A stretch of DNA of 64,000 bases from assembly GCA_963789495.1 (NCBI GenBank), contig CAWBLP010000013.1, forward strand, positions 1-64,000. The letters are read 5' to 3'. How positions within the stretch are numbered: position 1 is the first letter of the stretch; every line of letters starts with the position of its first letter. Origin of the DNA: CAWBLP01 sp963789495. Its GTDB lineage: Bacteria; Pseudomonadota; Alphaproteobacteria; Acetobacterales; Acetobacteraceae. Made by a program: the position numbers and the translations under genes. The notes under the pieces were generated by a model. It saw nothing but the letters and a program-made list of their open reading frames with translations. It was not told the origin of the DNA and did no database searches. This document shows positions 45,425-54,348 of this stretch, piece by piece.

Positions 45425-47611
45425 ATGGCGAATCCCATCATTGGACAACCCGTCGACCGTGTCGACGGACGGTTGAAAGTCACCGGTGCGGCGAAATACG
45501 CGGCCGAGTTCGATGTCCCCGATGTGGTGCATGCTGTGCTGGTGCAAAGCACCATCGGCGCCGGCGCCGTTACCGGATTCGATCTGCGTCCGGCGCACGA
45601 CATGCCGGGCGTGCTGGCAATCATCACACCCGACAACGCGCCGACGCTGGCGTCAAAAAAACCCGCGCTGCTGCAGGACAGCGAGGTGCTGCACAACGGC
45701 CAGACCGTCGCCGTGGTGGTGGCCGACACATTGGAACGCGCACTCGCCGCGGCCGCCCACGTGCGTCCGCGATACCGGCGCGATGAGCCGATCACCGCAA
45801 TGGACGCCGTGCTCGGCCAGGCCTATCCGCCGAAGCATTTCCGCAACGGCCAGCGCCCGCCCGATTCGCGGCGCGGCGATCCGGACGCGCTGTTCGATAC
45901 TGGGGCGGCACAACTTGACGCCACCTATATCACCCCGATCGAGCACCACAATCCGATGGAGCCGCATGCCACCATCGCGCGCTGGGACGGCAACCGGCTG
46001 ACCGTGTGGACCGCGACCCAGGGCATCTCCAACGCGCAGCAGACGCTGGCGGGCGCGTTCGGCATCGATCGGCAGACTGTGCGCGTGATCTGCCCCTTCG
46101 TCGGCGGTGGCTTCGGCTGCAAAGGCAATACCTGGCCGCCTGCCATCCTCGCGGCGATGGCGGCGAAGCAGGTCGGCCGGCCGGTGAAACTGGTGCTGAC
46201 GCGCGCCCAGATGTTCACCTCCAACGGCTACCGGCCGCGCACCATCCAGAAGCTGAAACTCGCTGCCGACAGCAACGGACATCTGATCTCGATGCGGCAT
46301 GACGGGTTCAGCCAGATGTCGCAGCCGTCGCTGGGGGAGTTCGTGGAGCCGGTCGCACTCGCCACGGAGATGCTGTATTCCTGCGCCAACGTTGCGGTGT
46401 CGCACCGCGTGGTCGCCACCCATTCAGGGCTTCCCACCTATATGCGGGCGCCGGGGGAGGCGAGCGGCAATTTCGCGCTGGAATCGGCCATCGATGAACT
46501 GGCGGTCAGCCTGCACATGGACCCGCTGGAGTTCCGTCTGCGGAACTACGCCGACAAGGACCCGCATGAGAAGAAGCCGTTCGCCAGCAAGGTGCTGCGC
46601 GAATGCTATCGTCGTGGCGCGGAGCAGTTCGGCTGGTCCCGCCGCAAGCCGCAGCCACGCTCGATGCGCAAGGACCGTCTGCTGGTCGGTTGGGGCATGG
46701 CCACCAGCACCTATCCCACCAATGAACGCGCCGCGCATGTGCGGGTGACCATCAAGCCGGACGGTTCGGCATTGCTGCAGTCCGGCACCCAGGACCTCGG
46801 CACCGGCACCTATACCGTCATGTCACAGGTCGCGGCGGACACCCTCGGGCTGCCGCTGCATCGCGTGGCGTTCCAGCTTGGCGACAGCACGCTGCCCCAT
46901 GCGCCGGTGTCGGGAGGTTCCACCACCGTGCCGAGCGTCGCTCCGGCGGTGCTTGCGGCTTGTCAGGCGGCGCGAGAGAAGATCCTGGATCTCGCCTTGG
47001 CCGATGCGGCGCTGGGTTGGCACGGCGTGGCGCGGGACAGGCTGCAGTTGCTGGATGGCATCGTGGTCGGGCCGGATCGCAGCGTTGCGCTGGCCGAGTT
47101 GCTGACCCGTGCGGGCCGGCACGGAATCGAGGTAACCGCCGGCGCGGATCCCGGCGACCGGCACGCGCATTATTCGATGCACGCCTTCGGTGCGCAGTTC
47201 GCCGAGGTGCAGGTCGATCCCGACCTCGGCACTATCCGGGTCAGCCGCTGGGTCGGCGCATTCGACGGCGGCCGCATCCTGAATGCGAAGACCGCGCACA
47301 GCCAGCTGATCGGTGGCATCACCTACGGGATCGGCATGGCGTTGCTGGAGGAGACCCATGTCGACGGCGAGACCGGGCGAATCGTGAATGCCAATATCGC
47401 CGAGTATCTGGTGCCGGTGAACGCGGATATCCCGGAGATCGAGGCGTTCTTCGTCCGCAACGACGAACGCAGCTCGAACCTGCTGGGCGTGAAGGGCATC
47501 GGCGAGCTGCCGATGGTGGGCGTCGCCGCGGCCATTGCCAACGCGGTGTATCACGCAACCGGCCGGCGCGTGCGCAAGGTGCCGATCCGGGTGGAGGATC
47601 TGCTGGTCTGA
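45425..47611 (+). CDS. paoC: aldehyde oxidoreductase molybdopterin subunit
   Basis: This 728-residue catalytic subunit begins with the ald_xan_dh small domain (PVDRVDGRLKVTGAAKYAAEF). It has the molybdenum-cofactor regions VGGGFGCKGNTW, YMRAPGEASGNFALESAID, GTQDLGTGTYTVMSQ and a C-terminal GVKGIGELPMVGVAAAI with the catalytic Glu. PaoC contains a molybdopterin cytosine dinucleotide cofactor in known examples. No moco-maturation gene (paoD/xdhC) lies next to it. Confidence 0.95.
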   Translation: MANPIIGQPVDRVDGRLKVTGAAKYAAEFDVPDVVHAVLVQSTIGAGAVTGFDLRPAHDMPGVLAIITPDNAPTLASKKPALLQDSEVLHNGQTVAVVVADTLERALAAAAHVRPRYRRDEPITAMDAVLGQAYPPKHFRNGQRPPDSRRGDPDALFDTGAAQLDATYITPIEHHNPMEPHATIARWDGNRLTVWTATQGISNAQQTLAGAFGIDRQTVRVICPFVGGGFGCKGNTWPPAILAAMAAKQVGRPVKLVLTRAQMFTSNGYRPRTIQKLKLAADSNGHLISMRHDGFSQMSQPSLGEFVEPVALATEMLYSCANVAVSHRVVATHSGLPTYMRAPGEASGNFALESAIDELAVSLHMDPLEFRLRNYADKDPHEKKPFASKVLRECYRRGAEQFGWSRRKPQPRSMRKDRLLVGWGMATSTYPTNERAAHVRVTIKPDGSALLQSGTQDLGTGTYTVMSQVAADTLGLPLHRVAFQLGDSTLPHAPVSGGSTTVPSVAPAVLAACQAAREKILDLALADAALGWHGVARDRLQLLDGIVVGPDRSVALAELLTRAGRHGIEVTAGADPGDRHAHYSMHAFGAQFAEVQVDPDLGTIRVSRWVGAFDGGRILNAKTAHSQLIGGITYGIGMALLEETHVDGETGRIVNANIAEYLVPVNADIPEIEAFFVRNDERSSNLLGVKGIGELPMVGVAAAIANAVYHATGRRVRKVPIRVEDLLV

Positions 47612-47738
47612 CGCGTGTGCTCCACCGGCGGCACGGTCGCCTGCGTCACTTCGGCCACCGGTTCGGCCAGCCTGCGTCACGCGTGCACCAGCGCGATGGC
47701 GCGGCCGCCCCGCGCTAGGGCCAGCACGGTCGCCTGCG

Positions 47739-48410
47739 TCACTCGTGTGCCAGCACCCAGTCGTTGAGGAAGCTGGCCAGGCCATTGGCGTGGAAATCCC
47801 GGCGCAATTCGGCCTCGCTGTAATCCTCCCGCACCCAGTCGAGGAACGGCTTGCGGCCTTCGCCGTCCCGCTGCCAGCGCAGGAAGAATGCATCCAGGAT
47901 GCCGGTCTTGGCCTGGCGGATATGGCCGAACCGGAGCGAAAGCTGGCGCAGCGCATCCGCCGCGGTACCGCCCTCGAACAGCACGAACAGGCCCGACGCC
48001 AGCCCCGCGCGGTCCGCGCCGGACTTGCAATGAACCAGCGCCGGGGCCTGCATCGACTGATAAATGCCGTGCAGCCGCAGGATCCGGTCGCGCTGCGGCG
48101 CGCCGCGGCTTTCCAGCGACATGTCGATGAAGTCGAGGCCGAGTCGCGCGGCGGTCTCGCGGCTGAGGGCGTCGGATCCGTTGCCGGTCGGCCCGCGCAG
48201 GTTGATCAGCGTGCGCAGGCCCAGGCGCTTGGTCAGCCCGATCAGCCGGCCCGGCGTCGGATGATTGCAGCGGTACACCTTGCCGGGGATCACCGGCGCA
48301 AGATTGCTCCAGACCAGGCGGAACACCGCATGGTCGACGAACAACGCGTCGATCCAGGCAAGCCTGCGGCCACCGGCGGTGCTGAGATCGCCTCGAAAGA
48401 TACTATCCAT
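47739..48410 (-). CDS. tyrosine/dual-specificity phosphatase family protein
   Basis: This is a protein of about 223 residues from ATG 48410 with the cysteine-phosphatase loop ALVHCKSGADRAGLASG (C-x5-R) near the middle and an upstream RTLINLRGPTG typical of bacterial DSP/PTP proteins. Preceding VIPGKVYRCNHPTPGRL is also common in this group. The general-acid Asp is not obvious. A 20-bp direct repeat CACGGTCGCCTGCGTCAC occurs beside the 3' end at about 47632 and 47725. Confidence 0.8.
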   Translation of the reverse strand: MDSIFRGDLSTAGGRRLAWIDALFVDHAVFRLVWSNLAPVIPGKVYRCNHPTPGRLIGLTKRLGLRTLINLRGPTGNGSDALSRETAARLGLDFIDMSLESRGAPQRDRILRLHGIYQSMQAPALVHCKSGADRAGLASGLFVLFEGGTAADALRQLSLRFGHIRQAKTGILDAFFLRWQRDGEGRKPFLDWVREDYSEAELRRDFHANGLASFLNDWVLAHE

Positions 48411-48453
48411 TGTCGCTGTGCGAACGGGTCCAGAACGGCAGGCCCGACTATGA

Positions 48454-49086
48454 TCATCCTCCGGGCTTGCGCGCAACCGCCGACACCAGATCGGCCACCT
48501 CCGGCCGGTCGTCCTGCCGCAGCCCGGCGATCACCCCCGCCTGGTCTTTCGCCGGCCGGTTCTGGCTCATCTTCCACTTGCCCTGCAGACGCGCGATCGG
48601 CATCGCGAAGCCGATAATGCCGTTCAGCATGCCCTGAACGAAATCGGCGGGCGCATCCGAGACCGCCCAGGGTTCGGCGCGGTTGCGCTCCTCGCGCTCG
48701 GTCAGCCTGGTGACGATATCCAGCAGCCGATCCGCATCGCTGAAGAAACTGAGCGGACCGGCGGCGTGGATCGCCACATAGTTCCAGGTGGGAACAACCT
48801 TTCCCGATTCGCGCTTGGTCGCGTACCAGGACGGAGTGACATAGGCGTCCGGCCCCTGCACGATGACAAGTGCGTCACCGATCGCGCCACGCGCCTGCGG
48901 ATTGGGTTTCGCCAGGTGCCCCAGCAGCGTGCCATAGGGGGCGGGATCCGAGTCGAGCAGCAGCGGCACGTGGCTGGCGATCAAGCCGTCTTCGGTTTGC
49001 GTCACCAGGGCTGCGAGCCCGGCCTGGCGGATGGCCGCATGCAGAACCTCGACTCGGTCTTCGGCGAACATGGCGGGGACGTACAT
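48454..49086 (-). CDS. FMN-binding negative transcriptional regulator, PaiB family
   Basis: This is a 210-residue flavin-reductase-like protein of the PaiB type: MYVPAMFAED at the start, LIASHVPLLLD, GHLAKPNPQAR, PSWYATKRESGKVVPTWNYVAIHAAG and LNGIIGFAMPIARLQGKWKMSQN. PaiB was described as a regulator of protease and sporulation genes in Bacillus, but the family may be enzymes. ATG 49086 lies 6-8 bases after GGGAGC. An in-frame start at 49122 is less likely. Confidence 0.9.
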   Translation of the reverse strand: MYVPAMFAEDRVEVLHAAIRQAGLAALVTQTEDGLIASHVPLLLDSDPAPYGTLLGHLAKPNPQARGAIGDALVIVQGPDAYVTPSWYATKRESGKVVPTWNYVAIHAAGPLSFFSDADRLLDIVTRLTEREERNRAEPWAVSDAPADFVQGMLNGIIGFAMPIARLQGKWKMSQNRPAKDQAGVIAGLRQDDRPEVADLVSAVARKPGG

Positions 49087-49262
49087 CTGCAGCTCCCGTG
49101 GCGAATCGATGCTTGGTCGCACAGTGTCGCTGTGCTATCCAAACGCCAATCCTTGCTTTGGGTGCAGACCACTTTGAATCCGGGCTGCGAATCCGGGCAG
49201 CGCAGGTATTTCGGGCCGCCCGGGCGGAATTTCCACGTAAATTGACAGTAGCGCCTGCCGGA

Positions 49263-49634
49263 TCAACCAACTGTGAACTGGATGTAACGCAGCAGTTCCT
49301 GTGGCGACATGGGTTTTTCCAGTACCGTCATGGCACCGATCATGGATGCCGTTCTGGCGACTTCCGGATCATGCGCGCCGGTGATCAACAGGGCTGGAAT
49401 CTGCAAGCCGCGGCGATCGAGTTCCTGCAACAACTCGACCCCGGTCATCCGCGGCATCTTCTGATCGACCACCAGGCAGGCCATACGTTCGAATGCAGCA
49501 ATTTCCAAAAATTGAGCGCCGGACTTAAAGGTTTCCACGTCGTGCCCGGCGGTCTCAAGCAGCATGCGCAAGACGTCACGTACCTCGTCGTCGTCGTCGA
49601 TGACGGCCACGGTGCTCGCGTTCTCTCGATCCAT
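49263..49634 (-). CDS. single-domain response regulator (receiver only)
   Basis: This 123-residue CheY-like receiver has the acidic pocket VAVIDDDDEVRDVL, phosphoacceptor Asp in CLVVDQKMPRMTG, Thr in ALLITGAHD and the Lys in VLEKPMSP. There is no output domain. The sequence resembles receivers of the FixJ type. No histidine kinase gene is near, so its partner is unknown. Confidence 0.92.
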   Translation of the reverse strand: MDRENASTVAVIDDDDEVRDVLRMLLETAGHDVETFKSGAQFLEIAAFERMACLVVDQKMPRMTGVELLQELDRRGLQIPALLITGAHDPEVARTASMIGAMTVLEKPMSPQELLRYIQFTVG

Positions 49635-49995
49635 TACCGGCTTCCTTCGATGCGCATCGTTTGCGCGTGCAACTTCTCGACAAGCTAGCCGTGGGGTAGC
49701 AGCGGAAATAAGGCGGAATCGGCCGGCTCACTTGCTATTGTGGAAGCACTGACTTATGTGGGTCGCGTCGAGGTCAGTTCTGCCTGCCGAGGGCGCGGGG
49801 CTGTGCCACTTTTCTGCCTCGGACGGGGTGTCCATTCGTTCATCTTCTTAACAGGCCGGCTCGTTAAAGGGCTGGATCATCAGCCTGCCAGTGATGCTCG
49901 ACAGAAGCCTTTACCACACTGCAAAGGGAGCGTTGGTGCCGTTCGCACCCGCCATGCTTCCCCGGTGCCGCCCTACTTGGCCACTGAAATGAGGA
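49635..49995. other. intergenic stretch, no recognised gene
   Basis: About 360 bases separate two divergently transcribed genes. A short open frame (49740-50036) has no domain. No hairpin or regulatory dyad stands out. Confidence 0.35.
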
Positions 49996-50841
49996 ATGGT
50001 GCGACCCCATTACTTCCGGGCCAAACTCGTGTCTGAAAACGCCAAGCCGAACCTGGACCTCGAATCGCGTATGTCTGCGTCTTCTTCCGATCCTTTATCG
50101 CTCGATACCTCTGTCATGGAGGCTGCCGAAGCGCGGATGCGACGGGCCCTCGGCCTGGACGGCAGCGCGCCGAAAGCGCGCGCGCAGGAACGGACGGAGC
50201 CAGCGGCTCGGCAGACCGAACGATTCGGCCAAGGCCATATGGGGCATGCCGGCCACAAGCGGCAATTCGTCCAGGATGGCGAGGTGCCGGTCACCATCGT
50301 CGGCGGACGGCGCGAGGCGCCCGGCGATATGGCGGCCCTGCGCGGCGCATCCTCCGGTCAGCGTGCCAACCGGCTGGAGGCAGCGGAGGCCGCCGCCGCC
50401 GCGGAGGCCGCAAACCGCCAGCAGGTCGAACGGTCGCTGGCCGAGGCCCACGCAACCATCCACGACCTGCAGACCAAACTCGGGCATGTCGAGATCGCCC
50501 GCTCCGAGGTGCTGGACCGGCTGCGCGGCGAACAGGAAACCGTGGTCTCGCTGCGCACTGCCCTGCGCGAATGTGAGGAACGCCTGCGTTCGGCGGAGAG
50601 CGAGCGCGACGCGGCGGAACGTTCCCGGCGCGTGCCGCGCGGACCGATCCCCCGCATCACGCGCCGTGTGGAGGTCGCCGAACCGATTGCTGACGATCTG
50701 TTCGAGGGCGCACCCGACGTTGCGGTCGCCGCGCCCACGCGCAAGCCGGTGGGACGGCGTCCGAAGGCAGCGACCGCCAAACCAGCCCGCAAGCCGAAGC
50801 TGGTGCGCTGGTGGCTCAAGAAGGGCGCCGAAACCGACTGA
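49996..50841 (+). CDS. hypothetical coiled-coil protein
   Basis: This protein has up to 281 residues; ATG 50071 or GTG 50029 are alternative starts and the true one is unclear. Residues 110-200 are a long heptad-like helix rich in Ala, Glu and Arg (AEAAAAAEAANRQQVERSL, LRECEERLRSAESERDAAE). The C-terminus is basic and Pro-rich (KPVGRRPKAATAKPARKPK), ending VRWWLKKGAETD. I recognise no family. The basic tail could bind nucleic acid or membrane. Confidence 0.65.
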   Translation: MVRPHYFRAKLVSENAKPNLDLESRMSASSSDPLSLDTSVMEAAEARMRRALGLDGSAPKARAQERTEPAARQTERFGQGHMGHAGHKRQFVQDGEVPVTIVGGRREAPGDMAALRGASSGQRANRLEAAEAAAAAEAANRQQVERSLAEAHATIHDLQTKLGHVEIARSEVLDRLRGEQETVVSLRTALRECEERLRSAESERDAAERSRRVPRGPIPRITRRVEVAEPIADDLFEGAPDVAVAAPTRKPVGRRPKAATAKPARKPKLVRWWLKKGAETD

Positions 50842-50866
50842 CGCAGCTTAGGCCGCTGAGACCCGC

Positions 50867-51316
50867 CTAGGCTTTCTTCTCCCAGCCACGCGGGGTTTGC
50901 TGCCAGTAGGTCAGCGTGTGACCGGCCTCCTTGGCCAATTTCCAGCGCTGGCGGGCGGCCGAGACCGCGGCATCGTCCTGGCCGTCGAACAGGTCGAAGA
51001 TGCGCTCGAAGCCGGCCGTTTGCTGCGTTTCGGCACCCTCGATCAGAAACAGGTAGCGCGCCCCATTGGGTGCCGCGGAGTCCTCGATGGTCAGCCAGAT
51101 CGGCTGCAGATCGGCGTCCCCATCCGCCGCGGTGCCGTGCGGCAGCCAGGCCGGCTCCTTGCAGGTCCACAGCGCCTGATCCAGCGCGGCCAGCCGCTCC
51201 TCGGTCCGGCACAGCACCACGGCGCGCTGTCCGGCTGCCAGGGTACGATCCAGCAGCCGCGGCAGCGCCTGGTCCGGCCCGGTGCGGGTCAGATGGTAGA
51301 AGCCGATCTCACTCAC
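50867..51316 (-). CDS. holC: DNA polymerase III chi subunit
   Basis: This 149-residue protein matches HolC: IGFYHLTRTGPDQALPRLLDR at the N-terminus (split), GQRAVVLCRTEERLAALDQALW, FLPHG-type sequence WLPHGTAADGDADLQPIWLT, and FDLFDGQDDAAVSAARQRW. Chi binds SSB and links it to the clamp loader. It lies 15 bases after pepA in the same direction, the usual proteobacterial pepA-holC pair. Confidence 0.92.
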   Translation of the reverse strand: MSEIGFYHLTRTGPDQALPRLLDRTLAAGQRAVVLCRTEERLAALDQALWTCKEPAWLPHGTAADGDADLQPIWLTIEDSAAPNGARYLFLIEGAETQQTAGFERIFDLFDGQDDAAVSAARQRWKLAKEAGHTLTYWQQTPRGWEKKA

Positions 51317-51331
51317 CGCCGGGCCGATCGG

Positions 51332-52798
51332 TCAGCTCTCGTATTCGGCCGCCACCAGCCGGTCCAGCAGGCGCACGCCGAACGCGGTGGCACCCTTCGG
51401 CGTGATCGCGCCGTCCTTGGTGGACCAGGCCACGCCGGCGATGTCGAGATGCGCCCAGGGCTTGCCGTTGGTGAAGCGCTGGATGAACTGCGCCGCGGTA
51501 ATCGACCCGCCCGGCCGGCCGCCGATATTCTTCATGTCGGCAATATCGGACTTGATCTGCTTGTCGTATTCTTCGTCGAGCGGCATGCGCCACAGCCGCT
51601 CGCCGGTTTCCTTGCCGGCTGCTTCCAGCTTCCGCGCCAGTTCATCGTCGTTACAGAACATGCCGGCATGTTCATGACCCAGTGAAACGATGATCGCGCC
51701 GGTCAACGTCGCCATATCGATCATGAAACGTGGGTCGAATTTCTCCTGGCAGTACCAGATCACATCCGCCAGGACCAGGCGGCCTTCGGCGTCCGTGTTG
51801 ATCACTTCGATGGTCTGGCCGGAATAGCTCTTCACGACGTCGCCGGGACGCTGTGCACTGCCGGAGGGCATGTTCTCCACCAGGCCGACCAGCCCGACCG
51901 CATCGACCTTCGCCTTGCGTTCGGCGAGGGCTGCCATCAGTCCGACCACGGCGCCGGCGCCGGCCATGTCCCATTTCATGTCTTCCATGCCACCGGCCGG
52001 TTTGATGCTGATGCCGCCGGTATCGAAGGTGACGCCCTTGCCGATGAACGCCACCGGCTTGGTGTTGCCGCCGGCGCCATCCCAGCGCATCACGACCATG
52101 CGCGGCTCGTTGACGCTGCCCTGGGATACGCCCAGCAGCGCGCCGAAACCGAGTTTGCCCATTTCATCCGGGCCGAGCACTTCGACGTCGACGCCGAGTT
52201 TGGACAGCTTGCGGCAGCGGTCGGCCATCTCGGCGGGGTTCAGCACGTTGGGCGGTTCGCTGACCAGATCGCGGGCCACGAACACGCCACGCGCGACGCC
52301 GCGCAGTTGCTCCCAGGCCGGTTGGGCCTGGGCGGGATCGCTGACCAGCATGGTCAGGCCGGTGAGCTTCGGCTTGTCCTCGGCTTTCTCCTTGGTGCGG
52401 TAGCGATCGAAGCGATAGGCGCGCAACGCCGAACCGAAGCCGATTTCCGCCGCCTGTTCGACCGGCAGCGCATCGGCGGCCACCGCGGCCTTGGCCTCAC
52501 GCGACAGCGCCGTCGCGATCTGGCCGCCGGCCTCCTGCAGGGTGCGGGTGGTCAGACCATCGCGCTTGCCCAGCCCGATCGCCACCACGCGGGAGAGGCC
52601 GGCATCGGGGGCCAGGATGGTGCAGCTCTTGCCCTTGCCGCCCTTGAACTCGGCGGCGGCCAGCGCGCGGGCGATTGCCCCGCCGGTCGCCTCGTCGGCC
52701 TGCTGCCACAGCCCGGATGGCTTGTCGCCTTCGCCGATCAGCACGACCAGTGCGCCCGACTTTGGCAGGGTGGGCTTGGCGAAGGCGATGTCGAGCAT
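51332..52798 (-). CDS. pepA: leucyl aminopeptidase (M17)
   Basis: This 488-residue protein has the two-zinc active site of M17 peptidases: VAFIGKGVTFDTGGISIKP (Lys and Asp ligands), MKWDMAGAGAVVG, and the signature NTDAEGRLVLAD. The hexamer removes N-terminal residues from peptides; in some bacteria PepA also binds DNA. It starts at ATG 52798 and is followed by holC. Confidence 0.96.
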   Translation of the reverse strand: MLDIAFAKPTLPKSGALVVLIGEGDKPSGLWQQADEATGGAIARALAAAEFKGGKGKSCTILAPDAGLSRVVAIGLGKRDGLTTRTLQEAGGQIATALSREAKAAVAADALPVEQAAEIGFGSALRAYRFDRYRTKEKAEDKPKLTGLTMLVSDPAQAQPAWEQLRGVARGVFVARDLVSEPPNVLNPAEMADRCRKLSKLGVDVEVLGPDEMGKLGFGALLGVSQGSVNEPRMVVMRWDGAGGNTKPVAFIGKGVTFDTGGISIKPAGGMEDMKWDMAGAGAVVGLMAALAERKAKVDAVGLVGLVENMPSGSAQRPGDVVKSYSGQTIEVINTDAEGRLVLADVIWYCQEKFDPRFMIDMATLTGAIIVSLGHEHAGMFCNDDELARKLEAAGKETGERLWRMPLDEEYDKQIKSDIADMKNIGGRPGGSITAAQFIQRFTNGKPWAHLDIAGVAWSTKDGAITPKGATAFGVRLLDRLVAAEYES

Positions 52799-52845
52799 GG
52801 AATACTCCTTGCGGATTGGATGGTCGGCTGGATGGGATGGTCGGC

Positions 52846-52950
52846 GACCGTAGCCTCGGCGACTGTAGCTCCGGGGATCGTAGCCTCGGCGACTTTAGCC
52901 CTGGTGACTGTAGCCCCGGTGACTGTAGCCCCGGTGACTGTAGCCATCGT
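52846..52950. repeat. 15-bp tandem repeat, seven units, upstream of pepA
   Basis: There are seven consecutive 15-base units of consensus GACTGTAGCCCCGGT, with one to four changes each, and no gaps (exactly 105 bases). It ends about 48 bases from the pepA start codon, so it lies in the promoter or leader region. Confidence 0.9.
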
Positions 52951-53013
52951 GTCCCGGCTTTGCCATGGCCGGCGGCGGCGCCTATCTGGGGCCGTGCTGA
53001 CCGAGGGCGCTAG

Positions 53014-53150
53014 GACCGGGGCGTGATGACCGGGAGCGTGATGACCGGGGCCGTGATGACCGGGAGCGTGATGACCGGGAGCGTGATGACTGGGGCGCGC
53101 TAAGACGGGCGCGCGCTAAGACTGGGGCAGGCTAAGACTGGGAGCGTGAT
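53014..53150. repeat. 15-bp tandem repeat running into the tsaC start codon
   Basis: There are about nine units of 14-16 bases, consensus GACCGGGAGCGTGAT, with a diverged group (AGACTGGGGCAGGCTA) near the end. The last unit contains the start codon of the tsaC-like gene and supplies its GGGAG ribosome-binding bases. The unit is unrelated to the repeat at 52846. Confidence 0.88.
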
Positions 53151-54120
53151 GACCGAGCTTCTCAACGCCGACCCCGATGGGATCGCACGGGCCGCCGCTT
53201 TGCTGCGGTCCGGCGCGCTCGTCGCGTTCGGCACCGAGACGGTGTACGGGCTCGGCGCCGACGCCACCAACGGCGCGGCGGTCGCGCAGGTGTTCGCGGC
53301 AAAGGGCCGGCCGCGATTCAATCCCCTTATCTGCCACTATCCGGATGCGGAGGCCGCCTTCGCGCAGGTGCAGGCCGGTGACGCGGCGCGTCGCCTGGCC
53401 GAGGCGCTGTGGCCGGGCCCGCTGACCCTGGTGCTGCCGCGGCGTCCGGATTGCCCGGTGGAACTGCTGACCGGCGCGGGGCTGGCGACGCTGGCGGTGC
53501 GGGTGCCGGCCCACCCCGTCGCTCTGGCGCTGTTGCGCGCCACCGGTCGACCGGTGGCGGCGCCTTCGGCCAATCGATCCGGCCAGGTCAGCCCGACCAC
53601 CGCGCAGCATGTGCAGGAGGGCTTGGGCGGGCGCATCGCTGCGATCCTGGATTGTGGCGCCTGTCCGGTCGGCATCGAATCCACGGTGCTGGACCTGAGC
53701 GGTGCGCAGCCGGTGCTGCTGCGGCCCGGCGGGGCGGCGGTGGCGGCGATCGAGGCGCTGATCGGCCCGCTTCGGCGCTCCGGCGCGGACCCTGCGGCGC
53801 CGCGCTCGCCCGGCATGCTGGCCTCGCATTATGCGCCGACCCTGAAGGTGCGGTTGAACGCCACCGACGTCGGGCCCGATGAGGCGCTGCTGTCGTTCGG
53901 CACGCCGCTGGCCGGCGCGCCGCTGGAATTCCCCCTCAGCCCGTCGGGCGACCTGGTCGAGGCCGCCGCGCGGCTGTTTGCCGGCCTGCGGTGGCTCGAC
54001 CGCCAGGCCGCGTCGCGTGGACTGCGCCACATCGCCGTCATGGCGGTCCCGGAGCACGATCTCGGCCTGGCCATCAACGACCGTCTGCGTCGCGCGGCGG
54101 CGCCGCGGCCGAGCGATTGA
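53149..54120 (+). CDS. L-threonylcarbamoyladenylate synthase (TsaC/Sua5)
   Basis: This 323-residue long-form (Sua5) protein has an N-terminal YrdC domain (VAFGTETVYGLGADATNG, KGRPRFNPLICHY, LWPGPLTLVLPRR, PSANRSGQVSPT, STVLDLSG) and a C-terminal Sua5 domain after the linker APRSPGMLASHYAPTL. It makes threonylcarbamoyl-AMP for tRNA t6A37. ATG 53149 is chosen because GGGAG lies five bases upstream; GTG 53146 is the alternative. Confidence 0.93.
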   Translation: MTELLNADPDGIARAAALLRSGALVAFGTETVYGLGADATNGAAVAQVFAAKGRPRFNPLICHYPDAEAAFAQVQAGDAARRLAEALWPGPLTLVLPRRPDCPVELLTGAGLATLAVRVPAHPVALALLRATGRPVAAPSANRSGQVSPTTAQHVQEGLGGRIAAILDCGACPVGIESTVLDLSGAQPVLLRPGGAAVAAIEALIGPLRRSGADPAAPRSPGMLASHYAPTLKVRLNATDVGPDEALLSFGTPLAGAPLEFPLSPSGDLVEAAARLFAGLRWLDRQAASRGLRHIAVMAVPEHDLGLAINDRLRRAAAPRPSD

Positions 54121-54348
54121 TCCGCCCGCCGCAGCGGCGTTTATGATCCGGAGGGATAACGAAATTCCGCCGCTGCGCACTGGTGATCGACGCTGCTGAC
54201 CCGGCGCGGATTGCCGTTGCGCCGGCGTGTCGGCTCGCCGCGTTAACTGTCTGCTCGACAGCACCGTTGCAAAACCTGTATTGGCAATGACAGGCGGTCT
54301 CCGCCGGCGCGCATCCGCCGTGCGGAAGGCCCCGAGGGAAGCGCACGC

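Noticed and set aside
52846..53150. Short tandem units resembling a CRISPR or iteron origin.
   Set aside because: Units are directly adjacent with no spacers, no cas or replication-initiator gene is near, and units match no known iteron.
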